Positions 34,693 through 43,667 of a DNA stretch of 64,000 nt are shown here, in pieces. How positions within the stretch are numbered: the stretch's first letter is position 1; every line of letters begins with the position of its first letter. The notes under the pieces are model-generated. The model made no database searches. It was given only the letters and a program-made list of their open reading frames with translations, and was not told the origin of the DNA. The stretch is from Spirochaetota bacterium (GTDB lineage Bacteria > Spirochaetota > Spirochaetia > Sphaerochaetales > Sphaerochaetaceae). The stretch lies in assembly GCA_023401595.1 (NCBI GenBank), contig JAEXDQ010000048.1:42254-106253 (forward strand), read 5' to 3'. The position numbers and the translations under genes are program-made.

Positions 34693-34768
34693 CTTGGCTC
34701 CTTGAGATGGTTGTCTAGCTCTGATACCCCGGCGGTTCGTATCCTGAACGAAGAACTGGAGGTAGGAT

Positions 34769-35593
34769 ATGCTCGAATTGCCTGAAAGCAACGCATTGGC
34801 GGCCCAGATTAGAAAGAACCTGCTCAGTCGGAGGATCGACCATGTCGAGGCGGCCGCGTCGCCCCATCGGTTTGCCTTCTATGCTTGCGATCCCCATCTG
34901 TATCCCGCCATGTTGGAGGGGACGCCGATCACCGGCGCACAGGCCTATGGCGGGCTTGTCGAGATTGAACTGGGAGAGATGCGTTTCGAGTTCGGCGATG
35001 GCGCGACGCTCCGTTACCTCCCTTCCGGAATCAAGCCCCCCGAAAAGCATCAGCTTCTTTTCCGTCTGGACGATGGCTCCCATCTGGTATGGACCATCCA
35101 GATGTACGGAAGCCTTGGCGCCTTCAGAAACGGTACGAACGACAATCCTTATTATCTGGTGGCGAAAGAGAAGCCTTCGCCCTTGACAGCTGCGTTCACC
35201 GAAGAATGGTTCGCCTCCCTTCTCTCCGATGCGACGATGAAGCTCAGCTCCAAGGCGTTCCTTGCGACGGAGCAACGGATTCCCGGTCTGGGCAACGGCA
35301 CGTTACAGGATATCCTGTTCAACGCGCGCTTGAACCCCCGCAGGAAGATGGAGAGTCTTGACGATGCGCAACTTGGAGGACTGTTCGCATGCACGAAAGA
35401 CACTCTCCGTTCCATGACGGAGCGGGGAGGGCGCGATACGGAGAAGGACATGTTCGGCGAACCCGGCGGTTACAGAACTATCCTCTCCAACAAGACGTTT
35501 TCAACGCCGTGCCCGGTATGCGGCCACGAGATTGTCCGTCAGGCCTATCTGGGCGGGAACGTCTATTTCTGTCCCGTGTGCCAACCGTTGTGA
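34769..35593 (+). CDS. Fpg/Nei-family DNA glycosylase-like protein lacking the catalytic proline
   Basis: 274 residues; ATG at 34769 with GGAGG upstream. N-terminus MLELPESNALA matches the Fpg/Nei start, but Pro2, the Schiff-base nucleophile, is Leu; Glu3 is kept. The helix-two-turn-helix region has TEQRIPGLGNGTLQDILFNARLNPRR, and the C-terminal zinc finger CPVC...CPVC is intact. DNA binding is therefore likely while base excision by the normal mechanism is not. I recall that such Pro2-less members occur in other anaerobes, so this is probably a subfamily rather than a mutation. No operon partner. Confidence 0.85.
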   Translation: MLELPESNALAAQIRKNLLSRRIDHVEAAASPHRFAFYACDPHLYPAMLEGTPITGAQAYGGLVEIELGEMRFEFGDGATLRYLPSGIKPPEKHQLLFRLDDGSHLVWTIQMYGSLGAFRNGTNDNPYYLVAKEKPSPLTAAFTEEWFASLLSDATMKLSSKAFLATEQRIPGLGNGTLQDILFNARLNPRRKMESLDDAQLGGLFACTKDTLRSMTERGGRDTEKDMFGEPGGYRTILSNKTFSTPCPVCGHEIVRQAYLGGNVYFCPVCQPL

Positions 35594-35672
35594 CCGGTTC
35601 CTATGGGGAAAAACCGCGTCAGGGTCCACTGCCTCCATATGCACAACCGTATCGACAGCGTATCCAACCTCG

Positions 35673-36803
35673 CTACAGCAGAGTGGCGGCGAACGTACCT
35701 ACTTCGTCAAGCATCATTGGAATACGGATCGACTGCGGGCAGTGCTGCATGCATTTCTTGCAGCTGATGCAGTGATAGGCCTGCTTCTCCGTCCCCATGT
35801 CCTGATATGCGGTGGCAAACGCATCCTTGTCCTTGCTGACGCAATACTGGTTGTAGATGGAGAATATCCGCGGTATATCCACACCCGATGGACAGGGCAT
35901 GCAGTAACGGCAACCGGTACACGGGACTGTACGTGACTCCTTGTAGTATTCGAGCGCCTGGTTCAGCGACTTTCTTTCCGCTTCATCCAAGGGCTTGAAG
36001 GTGGCCAAGGTCCCGACGTTGTCCTGTACCTGCGCCATGTCCGTCATACCGCTGAGCACCGTCAGTACATTGGGAAGGGACGCCGCGTACCTGACCGCCC
36101 AAGAGGCGACGCTGGACTCCGGCTTCGCTTTCGACAGAATTTCCTTCGAGCGGTCGCAGAGCGTAGCCAAAGCCCCGCCCCTGACCGGTTCCATGACAAT
36201 TACAGGAATTCCGTTGGAGGTCAGTATTTCATACTGCCCCTTGGCGTCCTGTAGCTCCCAATCGAGGTAGTTCAACTGTATCTGGGCGAAATCCCATTCG
36301 TGGGCATGGACGATCGTCTCCAATAGCTTCGGCGTATCATGGAAGGAGAATCCAAGATACCGTATCTTCCCCTCCGCTTTCTTCCTGCTGAGCGACTCAT
36401 AGACTTTCAACTCTTCGGCTTTTTTGAAGTTCTCTACGCCCAGGCTATGGATCAGGTAGAAGTCGAAATAAGAGACTTGGCATTTCTTCAGTTGTTCTTC
36501 AAAGATTCGGTCGATGTCCTTGTCCGTCTTGAGTTCCCATGGAGGCATCTTCGTCGCCAGATTGAAGGACTCCCTCGGGTATTTCTTCAAGGCTTCCCCA
36601 ATGAACGCTTCCGACATCCCTCCATGATATGGATATGCGGTGTCGAAGTAGTTCACCCCATGTGAATAGGCATAGTCGATGAGACTCCAAGCCTGTTCCT
36701 TGTCGATGTCCGGCTTGTCCTCCTGGAGCTTCGGCAGACGCATGCATCCATAACCGAGCAATGATATCCCCTCTTTGATTCCACCGAGTTTTCGTACTTC
36801 CAT
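35673..36803 (-). CDS. Aldo/keto reductase with C-terminal 4Fe-4S ferredoxin-type domain
   Basis: 376 residues. AKR barrel: catalytic Tyr in VNYFDTAYPYHGGMSE, Lys in NLATKMPPW, His in FDFYLIHSLG. The C-terminal 80 residues carry two Cys clusters, CTGCRYCMPCPSGV and CISCKKCMQHCPQSI, as in the ferredoxin-containing reductases common in anaerobes. It probably passes electrons between iron-sulphur proteins and a carbonyl substrate; substrate unknown. Stands alone on the minus strand, converging with the Fpg-like gene. Confidence 0.93.
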   Translation of the reverse strand: MEVRKLGGIKEGISLLGYGCMRLPKLQEDKPDIDKEQAWSLIDYAYSHGVNYFDTAYPYHGGMSEAFIGEALKKYPRESFNLATKMPPWELKTDKDIDRIFEEQLKKCQVSYFDFYLIHSLGVENFKKAEELKVYESLSRKKAEGKIRYLGFSFHDTPKLLETIVHAHEWDFAQIQLNYLDWELQDAKGQYEILTSNGIPVIVMEPVRGGALATLCDRSKEILSKAKPESSVASWAVRYAASLPNVLTVLSGMTDMAQVQDNVGTLATFKPLDEAERKSLNQALEYYKESRTVPCTGCRYCMPCPSGVDIPRIFSIYNQYCVSKDKDAFATAYQDMGTEKQAYHCISCKKCMQHCPQSIRIPMMLDEVGTFAATLL

Positions 36804-36860
36804 TTCTTCCTCTCGTTCTATGTGATGTCGGAGCGCCCTCCGTGCGGTGATGGCGCGATG

Positions 36861-37463
36861 CTATTGGATGATTTCCGCTGTACCGGCTATGATTTCCAAA
36901 AGCTCTGGATTGAACATTTTCTCAATCTTCAATGTGCTGGGGGGGCCATGTCCGGGAAACAGCAGGAGGTTCTCATCGAGCGACAGAATACGTTTACGGA
37001 TCGCTTTGCGCAATAGTTCCCGTTCCATGATTCCTGGAGTAGAGCCGATACGGCCCGACATGATGACATCGCCGGTGAACAACGCCCGTTGGATGCGGAA
37101 CACCATGCTGTCCAGCGAATGCCCCGGTACGTGGATGGCGTCGACATCGAAGCCGCAAAGATTGAGCGTCTGGTTGTCCGTCACTTCTGTTACCTGATAG
37201 TCATAGATGGATGCCGCGGCGGCGTGAACCTCCGGCGAGTAGATCTTCAGCAACGTGCCCAGTCCCTGTACATGTGCGTCATGACGATGCGTGATCAGTA
37301 CATGGTCGATGGTGTAGCGATGCCCTTCGATCAGTTCTATCAATTCAGTGTCCACATGCCCTGGATCGATCAGTATGGCCGAGCCGCCGTCGTTCGGGCC
37401 GATCAGGTATGTATTGCAGAAACCGACTACTGAGAAATGCTGGAATATCTTCATGGGCTCCAT
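36861..37463 (-). CDS. Metallo-beta-lactamase-fold hydrolase (glyoxalase II-like)
   Basis: 200 residues from the ATG at 37463 (an in-frame ATG at 37454 is possible; the frame extends upstream into the previous gene). Fold motifs: AILIDPGH, the metal motif THRHDAHVQG, VPGHSLDSM, LFTGDVIMSG, and LLFPGHGP. The usual HxHxDH has D and A exchanged in order (HRHDAH), so the residue that normally binds the second zinc is Ala. It starts 14 bases after the stop of the pentapeptide-repeat gene and is co-transcribed with it. Substrate unknown. Confidence 0.82.
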   Translation of the reverse strand: MEPMKIFQHFSVVGFCNTYLIGPNDGGSAILIDPGHVDTELIELIEGHRYTIDHVLITHRHDAHVQGLGTLLKIYSPEVHAAAASIYDYQVTEVTDNQTLNLCGFDVDAIHVPGHSLDSMVFRIQRALFTGDVIMSGRIGSTPGIMERELLRKAIRKRILSLDENLLLFPGHGPPSTLKIEKMFNPELLEIIAGTAEIIQ

Positions 37464-37477
37464 GCCTATGTCCAGGA

Positions 37478-38071
37478 TCACTGGATATCCTGGGTAAAGC
37501 TCGCCTCCTCGTAGTTGGAATACTTGAAGGAGACCCTTCTGCGGTCGGTATACCTGAAATCCGTTTTTTTCATGTTGCAATCCTGAAATTTAGCGTCCCT
37601 CAGATGAGCGCTGGTGAAATTAGAATAGTAGAGGTCGCTTGATGAGAAGTCACACTGGATGATATCGCATCCTACGAAATTGGTATGGAGCAGCATGGAG
37701 CCGTTGAAATCACAATCAATGAACTTGCTGCCTGCGAATACCGTATACCTGCTGTCGGTATCCGGAAACCTGCACCTGTCGAACAGGCAGAAATCAAGCG
37801 AGCAGGTGACCAGACGCATTCCTGAGAAATTCATGTTCCTGAATGTACAGAACCCAAGATTGCAAGTGAACAGCTGAGCCTTTGAACAGTCAAGATCCGC
37901 GAATTCCGCGTTCGTGACAGTCATGTCATCAACCCGTTTTTGCGAGATCAAGCGTTCGGCAGCGTCTCGTAGTATTTGCGCTTGGTCATGGCTATGCCTG
38001 TAGCAGGTGTCATGCCCATCGCAAACGAAGCTGTTACAGCCCTCCACGGCGCAGGTTCTGAAGGTAAACAT
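37478..38071 (-). CDS. Pentapeptide-repeat protein with Cys/His N-terminus
   Basis: 197 residues. First 30 residues hold CAVEGC, VCDGHDTCYRHSH, a possible zinc-binding knuckle. From about residue 52 runs of A(D/N)LxX-like pentapeptides follow: FADLDCSKAQLFTCNLGFC, FSGMRLVTCSLDFC, FIDCDFNGSMLLHTNF, CDFSSSDLYYSNF, forming a right-handed quadrilateral beta helix. Such proteins sometimes mimic DNA and protect gyrase, but function cannot be assigned. Unusually rich in Cys and Phe at the core positions. Confidence 0.85.
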   Translation of the reverse strand: MFTFRTCAVEGCNSFVCDGHDTCYRHSHDQAQILRDAAERLISQKRVDDMTVTNAEFADLDCSKAQLFTCNLGFCTFRNMNFSGMRLVTCSLDFCLFDRCRFPDTDSRYTVFAGSKFIDCDFNGSMLLHTNFVGCDIIQCDFSSSDLYYSNFTSAHLRDAKFQDCNMKKTDFRYTDRRRVSFKYSNYEEASFTQDIQ

Positions 38072-38497
38072 ACTGTAACAGTATCAGAATCGCGGAGGAT
38101 GTCAACTGATTCGATGATTTTCCCACCAACAAAACAGTCTTACAGCTTCGTCCTGCTCTGGGGTTTCTTTTTGTCGGCTATGCCTGCTCGGCTGCCTTTC
38201 GGCGGTGTTGTCAGTTTGTCCTGCTTGTATCGCTCGCTCAGGTCGCCTAGGTCGCTTAGGTACTGCTCAGGTCGCTCAGGTGAAGCGACAATAATTTTGG
38301 TGGTGTTTTTTATTATGTTTTCTGCCACTAGGAACTCTGAAGATGATACCGTCTATGGACGGCGTCCGTTTTGCCAGTTGCCAACCATCACCATCAGGCC
38401 GTTGCCGGTCGCCCGTAGATTGTTTGGTGTATCGTTTTTTTGACGATTCCGAAGCCCGGTTCCAAAACGACACGGGCGCTTTGGCCGGTTTAATGTG
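38072..38497. repeat. Gene-free region with a 9-bp tandem repeat
   Basis: Between the pentapeptide gene start and the Fe-ADH terminator. At 38232-38281 GCTCAGGTC recurs five times in diverged form (GCCTAGGTC, GCTTAGGTA). A TATACT-like or other clear promoter for the pentapeptide gene was not found; ACTGTTACAG inverted motifs lie near 38070-38085. Open frames here are unsupported. Confidence 0.6.
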
Positions 38498-38542
38498 AAA
38501 AAAAGGTATCGCAAAAGTGCGAGGTCGCACTCGGGCGATACC
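38498..38542 (-). terminator. Intrinsic terminator of the Fe-alcohol dehydrogenase gene
   Basis: Minus strand GGTATCGC pairs with GCGATACC, enclosing AGTGCG/CGCACT, followed by seven T. Confidence 0.92.
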
Positions 38543-38578
38543 ATTGTGTGAAGCAAGAAAATAGGGGGCGCTGGTTTT

Positions 38579-39763
38579 CTACAACGCCAGCTTGAGGATT
38601 TCCACGATATCTTGCGCTTGGAGCTTGCAGTAGGCGCCGATGGAACCCTTGTTGACCAACGCCTTACGAGCCATTTCCTCGAAATGCGTATCATCGTATC
38701 CCAAATCTGACAGACGGGTAGGGATTCCCAGGGCATGGTACCATTGCTCCTGACGGTCGATCATGGTGTCGATGATACCATAGGTATCAGACAAAGGAAG
38801 GGTTATCCCCCACACCCTGACCGCATATTGGACGAACCTCGTTGGATTCTTTCGCGAGACATACCGCATCCAGGCCGGAATCACTATGGCAAGGCCCGCT
38901 CCGTGGGTCATGTCGTATTGCCCGCTCAGCTCATGCTCGATCTGATGGCTCCCCCAGTCCCCGCCGCCCCGGCCGGGATTGAGCGAATTGTTGTGGGCTA
39001 TGGTTCCCGCATACATCATTTCCGCACGATAATCGTAGTTCTTGGGGTCTTTGAGTATCCTTGGCGCTATATCGATGACTGAACGCATCGCCCCTTCCAG
39101 CAGTTGATCCGTCACATCCGTCCGTTGTACCGGGGTGAAATACCGCTCGAACATGTGAGCGTGGATATCGATGGCTCCACAGGCCGTCTGGAACGGAGGA
39201 AGGGTGTAGGAGACCTCCGGGTCGAGTATGGAGAAGCGGGGGAGATAATGCGTCGTCTTCACGCCGCGTTTGAACCCTGTCTCTTCGTTCGTCACCACAC
39301 AGGAGTTCGAACTTTCAGAACCGGCCGCGGGAATGGTCAGGACCACTCCAAGCGGTATGGCGCCGGGAATTATGGAGGCGGGCTGCATGAAATAATCATC
39401 CCAGATGTCTTCACCCTGGGGCAGTCGGGAACCGAACGCTATCGCTTTCGAAGAATCGATCACGCTGCCGCCGCCGACAGCGAGAATGAAGTCGATCCCT
39501 TGTTCCTTGACGATTCGTATCCCCTCGCGGATCAACGACAGCCTCGGATTCGGCACCACACCGGAAAGCTCGATGAACTCGACGCCGGCGGACTTCAACG
39601 AAGCGACGACTGTATCGTATATCCCTGTCTTCTTGATTGAACCGCCCCCGTAATGGAGCAACGCCTTCTTCCCTCCGAAGGCGAGTATCTGACCGCCGAC
39701 CTGCGAGACGGTCCCTTTTCCAAAAATAATCTTTGTCGGATTGTAGAATGTGTAGTTGTCCAT
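38579..39763 (-). CDS. Iron-containing alcohol dehydrogenase, BdhA/YqhD-like
   Basis: 394 residues. NAD(P)-dependent reduction of aldehydes to alcohols in fermentation. N-terminus MDNYTFYNPTKIIFGKG, cofactor motif ILAVGGGSVIDSSKA (GGGS with Asp: NADPH-type), metal ligands in AIDIHAHMFERYF and SHQIEHELSGQYDMTHGAG. There is no ribosome-binding site before the ATG; a promoter lies only 6 bases upstream, so the mRNA may be leaderless. Ends in a strong terminator; monocistronic. Confidence 0.95.
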   Translation of the reverse strand: MDNYTFYNPTKIIFGKGTVSQVGGQILAFGGKKALLHYGGGSIKKTGIYDTVVASLKSAGVEFIELSGVVPNPRLSLIREGIRIVKEQGIDFILAVGGGSVIDSSKAIAFGSRLPQGEDIWDDYFMQPASIIPGAIPLGVVLTIPAAGSESSNSCVVTNEETGFKRGVKTTHYLPRFSILDPEVSYTLPPFQTACGAIDIHAHMFERYFTPVQRTDVTDQLLEGAMRSVIDIAPRILKDPKNYDYRAEMMYAGTIAHNNSLNPGRGGGDWGSHQIEHELSGQYDMTHGAGLAIVIPAWMRYVSRKNPTRFVQYAVRVWGITLPLSDTYGIIDTMIDRQEQWYHALGIPTRLSDLGYDDTHFEEMARKALVNKGSIGAYCKLQAQDIVEILKLAL

Positions 39764-39769
39764 GTGGAT

Positions 39770-39798
39770 AGCATAAACCAGTTGTCAAGTTTGGACAA
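39770..39798 (-). promoter_or_regulatory. Promoter giving a possibly leaderless Fe-ADH transcript
   Basis: Minus strand TTGTCC (39798-39793), 17-base spacer, TATGCT (39775-39770), then 6 bases to the ATG. TTGTC/GACAA (39782-39786 and 39794-39798) form an inverted repeat across the -35 region, a possible operator. The remaining divergent gap up to 40085 shows no gene. Confidence 0.5.
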
Positions 39799-40085
39799 TC
39801 GCGATGCCGCTGTTGGTACAAAAAATACGCGGAACTTGGGTGAAACTTATTTTTTATTTTGGAAAATAGAAGTAAGATGAACCATCTCTTCGCTATTCGC
39901 ATCCGGCATGGATGGACCGGTTTCGGAGAGAAAACTTCTGTTTTTCCTTCGTATGGGGATATCAAGGAGTCGTGGGTCAAGAATCAAAAGACGAGGAAAG
40001 TCGATAGGCTGCCGGCTGGAGCAACCCTTCTGCAGGAAGAGGGGGGAACTGGTGGATGGCCGGATGACTTTGACGGGAGCGTGGT

Positions 40086-41258
40086 ATGGACATTGTTCTT
40101 GCTCATGTATGCATCAGTCTGCTGCCGTTGCTCGTCCTGACGATTATGTATATCGACGCTTGCAGGGATATTCATTCTTTCTTCATACAACGACGTGTCC
40201 TGCGGCTTTTGATCTTGCTTGTCTGGTTCGTCATCGTCATCGACAACCTTGCATGGTACCTCGACGGCGATACGGGACCTCACATGAGGTTCACCGTCTG
40301 GCTTGTCAATTTTATCGAATTCGGTCTGGTAAGCGCCATTCCCTATGTCTGGTTCCTTTATGTGGATGCGAAACTCCACGGCGGTGGTGAAATGGTCCAT
40401 GACCGGAAACGTTTCGCGATCAGCATGCTCCCTCTGACGATATATTATATTGTTCTTGTCTCTAACCCTTGGACCGGTCTCCTTTTCATCATCGATATCG
40501 GGAACCACTATCAGAGGGGCCCTCTTTATTACATTCCGTACCTGCTCAATCTTTTCTTCCTCTGCGCCAGCGTACTGTTGCCCTTGACGGAACGCCGTCA
40601 TGTCAGAATGGTTGAGCAACGTAGGGTCTGTCTCTATCTGGCGTTGTTTTCGGCTATTCCGCTCATTGGGTGCGTCATCCAGATATTGAATTATGACCTA
40701 TGGACGGCCTGGCCCTCCAGCGTCCTTTCCCTATTGCTGATATATCTCATGTCGCAGAACCAACGCTTCTCGGAAGATTCTTTGACGGGTCTGTTCAACC
40801 GAGGGGAACTGGATAGATACCTCCTTGCCAGACATAAGTCCAGAAACAATGCGAAATGGTGCTTCATCCTGATGGATGTCGATGATTTCAAGCAGATCAA
40901 CGACCTGTATGGACACGCCGTGGGCGATGAAGCCCTGCAACGGACGGCGGGTATCCTGAAGACGGTGTTCGGGACGTACCACGCCTTTCTGGCCCGATAT
41001 GGCGGCGATGAATTTTCGGTCGTACTCGACGACAAGTCGCAGGATGAAGTTGAAGCGATCCTTCTTCAATTGACGGAGGAGATCCAACGGAGGAATGCGG
41101 ACGCGAATCGTCCGTACAGACTTTCGATAAGCTGTGGCTACGCTTTCCATGACGCTGAATTGAACGGCGATATCAGTCGTTTGGTCGAGTCCGCGGATAT
41201 GATGATGTATCGAAACAAGCAGGAGCGGAAGAAGCTGGAACAGGGGGAGCTGTCATGA
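40086..41258 (+). CDS. Membrane-bound diguanylate cyclase, paralogue 1
   Basis: Makes cyclic di-GMP from GTP. 390 residues: six or seven membrane segments in residues 1-225 (a sensor of unnamed type), then a GGDEF domain starting at DSLTGLFNRGELDRYL, with MDVDDFKQINDLYGHAVGDEAL and catalytic RYGGDEFSVV. The inhibitory RxxD site that should lie before LARYGGDEF is TYHA, so product inhibition is probably lost. GGAG precedes the ATG. The next gene, a paralogue with the same layout, starts at the overlapping ATGA. Confidence 0.93.
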   Translation: MDIVLAHVCISLLPLLVLTIMYIDACRDIHSFFIQRRVLRLLILLVWFVIVIDNLAWYLDGDTGPHMRFTVWLVNFIEFGLVSAIPYVWFLYVDAKLHGGGEMVHDRKRFAISMLPLTIYYIVLVSNPWTGLLFIIDIGNHYQRGPLYYIPYLLNLFFLCASVLLPLTERRHVRMVEQRRVCLYLALFSAIPLIGCVIQILNYDLWTAWPSSVLSLLLIYLMSQNQRFSEDSLTGLFNRGELDRYLLARHKSRNNAKWCFILMDVDDFKQINDLYGHAVGDEALQRTAGILKTVFGTYHAFLARYGGDEFSVVLDDKSQDEVEAILLQLTEEIQRRNADANRPYRLSISCGYAFHDAELNGDISRLVESADMMMYRNKQERKKLEQGELS

Positions 41259-42421
41259 ACATACTCGTATATGTGCAGGCGACATTGTTCGCTATCAGTA
41301 TGTTGGTGGCCCTCTACCTCAACTCCAGACGCCGGCTTTCCATCTCCCATGTACACAGACGCTTCGGTACGATCACCAACCTAATAATCTGCATCCTGCT
41401 CACTGACCTGGCCTCATGGCTGCTGAACGGGAGCTCCGCCTCATATGTGAAAGGGCTGCTGGTCTTTCTCAACCAGGTGTATTTCATCTTGACGGAATTC
41501 ATTTCCTATTTCTGGTTCGTCTATACCTATGACCTCCTGTATGAGGATGAGGGCAACGAGTTTTTCCATATGCGTTGGCTCGCGATCATTGTTTCCATAC
41601 CGTTGATTCTGTTCCTGGCTTTTCTCGCGATCAATCCGGATGCGGTCTTTATCATCGACCAGGACAACGTATATCACCGGGGCCCCTGGTTCATGCTTCA
41701 GTCTGTCGTCGGCTTCGGCTATATGCTTCTTGCGTCCATCCTGGCGTTGTGCAGGCTGCGGAAGGAAGTGCGGCCTGAGAAACGTAGGGCTTGCCTCAAC
41801 CTCGCCGGTTTCGTCGTGCTTCCTCTGATCGGCGGCGTATTGCAGCTGTATCTGTACGGCTCCGTCTTCACATGGATGTTCGCCTCCGCGTCGTTGCTGT
41901 TGGTGTATATCAATCTGCACCATGATGTGATGTCGCTGGATCGGCTTACCGGATTGAACGACAGAAGTCGCTTTGACAATTACCTGCGGATGCGGTGCGA
42001 CAAGCCCCGTGCGGGCTGGAAACTATGCCTGGTCCTGATCGATGTCGATGATTTCAAGCTGATCAACGACAGATACGGGCATGTCGTGGGTGACAATGCG
42101 CTACGTTGCATAGCTGACATCCTCAAGCGGACCTTCCGCAACATGGATTCGTTTCTGGCCCGCTATGGGGGCGATGAATTCGCCGTTGTATTGAGCTGTA
42201 GAAAGGAAGATGATGTGAAGAGCGCTATTCGCCTGCTGGAGAATGCGATCACGGATATGAACCACAAGAAGAAGCTCCCGTCCGCTTTGTCCATCAGCGC
42301 GGGGTATGCGATATCCGAACCGTCGTGTTTTCTGACGAATGAACGTCTGCTTGCGGATGCGGATATGGCGATGTATAGACAGAAGAACCTGAAAAAGACG
42401 TCGGAAGTGGACGATCGGTAG
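41255..42421 (+). CDS. Membrane-bound diguanylate cyclase, paralogue 2
   Basis: 388 residues, same architecture as the preceding gene: about seven membrane segments then GGDEF. Shared features include FIIDQDNVYHRGPW (compare IDIGNHYQRGPLYY in paralogue 1), DRLTGLNDRSRFDNYL, LIDVDDFKLINDRYGHVVGDNAL and RYGGDEFAVV. Here the inhibitory site RNMD is present at the correct place. The overlap ATGA couples translation, so both should be made together from a tandem duplication. Confidence 0.93.
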   Translation: MNILVYVQATLFAISMLVALYLNSRRRLSISHVHRRFGTITNLIICILLTDLASWLLNGSSASYVKGLLVFLNQVYFILTEFISYFWFVYTYDLLYEDEGNEFFHMRWLAIIVSIPLILFLAFLAINPDAVFIIDQDNVYHRGPWFMLQSVVGFGYMLLASILALCRLRKEVRPEKRRACLNLAGFVVLPLIGGVLQLYLYGSVFTWMFASASLLLVYINLHHDVMSLDRLTGLNDRSRFDNYLRMRCDKPRAGWKLCLVLIDVDDFKLINDRYGHVVGDNALRCIADILKRTFRNMDSFLARYGGDEFAVVLSCRKEDDVKSAIRLLENAITDMNHKKKLPSALSISAGYAISEPSCFLTNERLLADADMAMYRQKNLKKTSEVDDR

Positions 42422-42446
42422 ATTCCGCTTGGGGAATCCCTCTTTT
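42421..42446 (+). terminator. Weak terminator after the diguanylate cyclase pair
   Basis: GATTCC (42421-42426) pairs with GGAATC (42433-42438), followed by CCTCTTTT. The last base of the stop codon is the first base of the stem. Confidence 0.45.
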
Positions 42447-42626
42447 CCGCACTCAGGATTCTGTTTTCCGCAGTTGCAAATCGTGGTTTTTCCCTATACA
42501 GTGTCGGATGGACCGTAGCGGTTCCGGCTGTGTTTTGATTGACGCTTCCATCAGGTTCATGGAAATGAAGCGTCATCGGCGCATATGCCGTCCGCACATG
42601 GAGGAATGGTTTTGGAAGAACATTTG

Positions 42627-43667
42627 ATGGATGGCGTCATCTGTCGCGGCATCAACAACATATATACCGTCCGTAGCGGCGATGCGATCTATCAGTGCCG
42701 TATCAAAGGCAAGCAGCTGTCCGACGTCCAGGGCGAGTACAACCCGTTGGCCGTCGGCGACAGGGTCTCTTTCCTGTCGCAGGATGGTTCAAGCGGCTTG
42801 ATCACGGCGAGACAGCCGAGGACGAACAGCTTCCAGCGCTGGAACGTCAAGGGCGAATGCAACCAGACCGTCGTCGCCAACATGGATCTGGTCGTCTGCG
42901 TCTGTTCCGCCGACACGCCACCGTTCCGTCCTCGGTTCATCGACCGCGTGATCGTCTGCGCACGAGGTGTCGAGGTGATGCTCGTCATGAACAAATGCGA
43001 CATTCTTCTGACCGAGGACGAGTACGAGCGGTTCCACCTGTTCAAGGAACTGGGATACCGTATCATGGCCGTTTCCGCCAAGACGGGGGAGAACATAGAC
43101 GACCTTGCGCAGGCCCTGCAAGGGCTGACCGTAGCGTTCGTTGGACAGAGCGGGGTAGGTAAATCGACGTTGATCAACAGGTTGCTTGGCGAGCAGGCCA
43201 ATCAACGAACCGGAGAGGTATCTCAGAAATTCAACCGGGGCTGCCATACGACCAATCATTCGCTGATGCTCGACGGTCCCGGCTTTACCGTCGTGGATAC
43301 TCCGGGCGTCAGGGAAATCCTTGTTCCGCATGGAGACCCCCGCTTGATCGCCGACTCGTTCCCCGAATTCAAGGCCGTGGCGTCCCAGTGCGAATATGAC
43401 GGTTGTCTGCACGATCAGGAGCCTGGTTGCAAGGTGAAGGAACTGGTCGAGGAGGGGGCGATCCATTATGACCGATATGAGAGTTATCTGCGTATGTTGG
43501 CCTCATTGGAGGAGCGTGTCCCCCAGTGGTTGACCGACAACTACAAGGCGAGTGGGAGGGCTGTCACCACAAGCAAAAGCGGGAAGTTCCATAGGAAGAA
43601 CAAATTGATGGACAGCCGGGACGGGGTGGGGAAGACCGTTGGGGACCATGTGGAAGAAGACTCTTGA
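42627..43667 (+). CDS. rsgA: Ribosome small subunit-dependent GTPase A
   Basis: Circularly permuted GTPase that checks 30S subunit maturation. 346 residues from the ATG at 42627 (GGAAG 8 bases upstream); starts at 42606 (ATG) or 42612 (TTG, GGAGG upstream) would add 5-7 residues. OB fold at residues 1-65, NKCD (G4) precedes the P-loop GQSGVGKSTLINRLLG, then DTPGVRE, and the zinc knuckle SQCEYDGCLHDQEPGC. The basic C-terminus continues with low-similarity residues. Overlaps mutS2 by 20 bases. Confidence 0.95.
   Translation: MDGVICRGINNIYTVRSGDAIYQCRIKGKQLSDVQGEYNPLAVGDRVSFLSQDGSSGLITARQPRTNSFQRWNVKGECNQTVVANMDLVVCVCSADTPPFRPRFIDRVIVCARGVEVMLVMNKCDILLTEDEYERFHLFKELGYRIMAVSAKTGENIDDLAQALQGLTVAFVGQSGVGKSTLINRLLGEQANQRTGEVSQKFNRGCHTTNHSLMLDGPGFTVVDTPGVREILVPHGDPRLIADSFPEFKAVASQCEYDGCLHDQEPGCKVKELVEEGAIHYDRYESYLRMLASLEERVPQWLTDNYKASGRAVTTSKSGKFHRKNKLMDSRDGVGKTVGDHVEEDS

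Noticed and set aside
38232..38281. 9-bp repeats as an iteron-type origin
   Set aside because: No replication initiator gene or DnaA boxes seen; copies are diverged.
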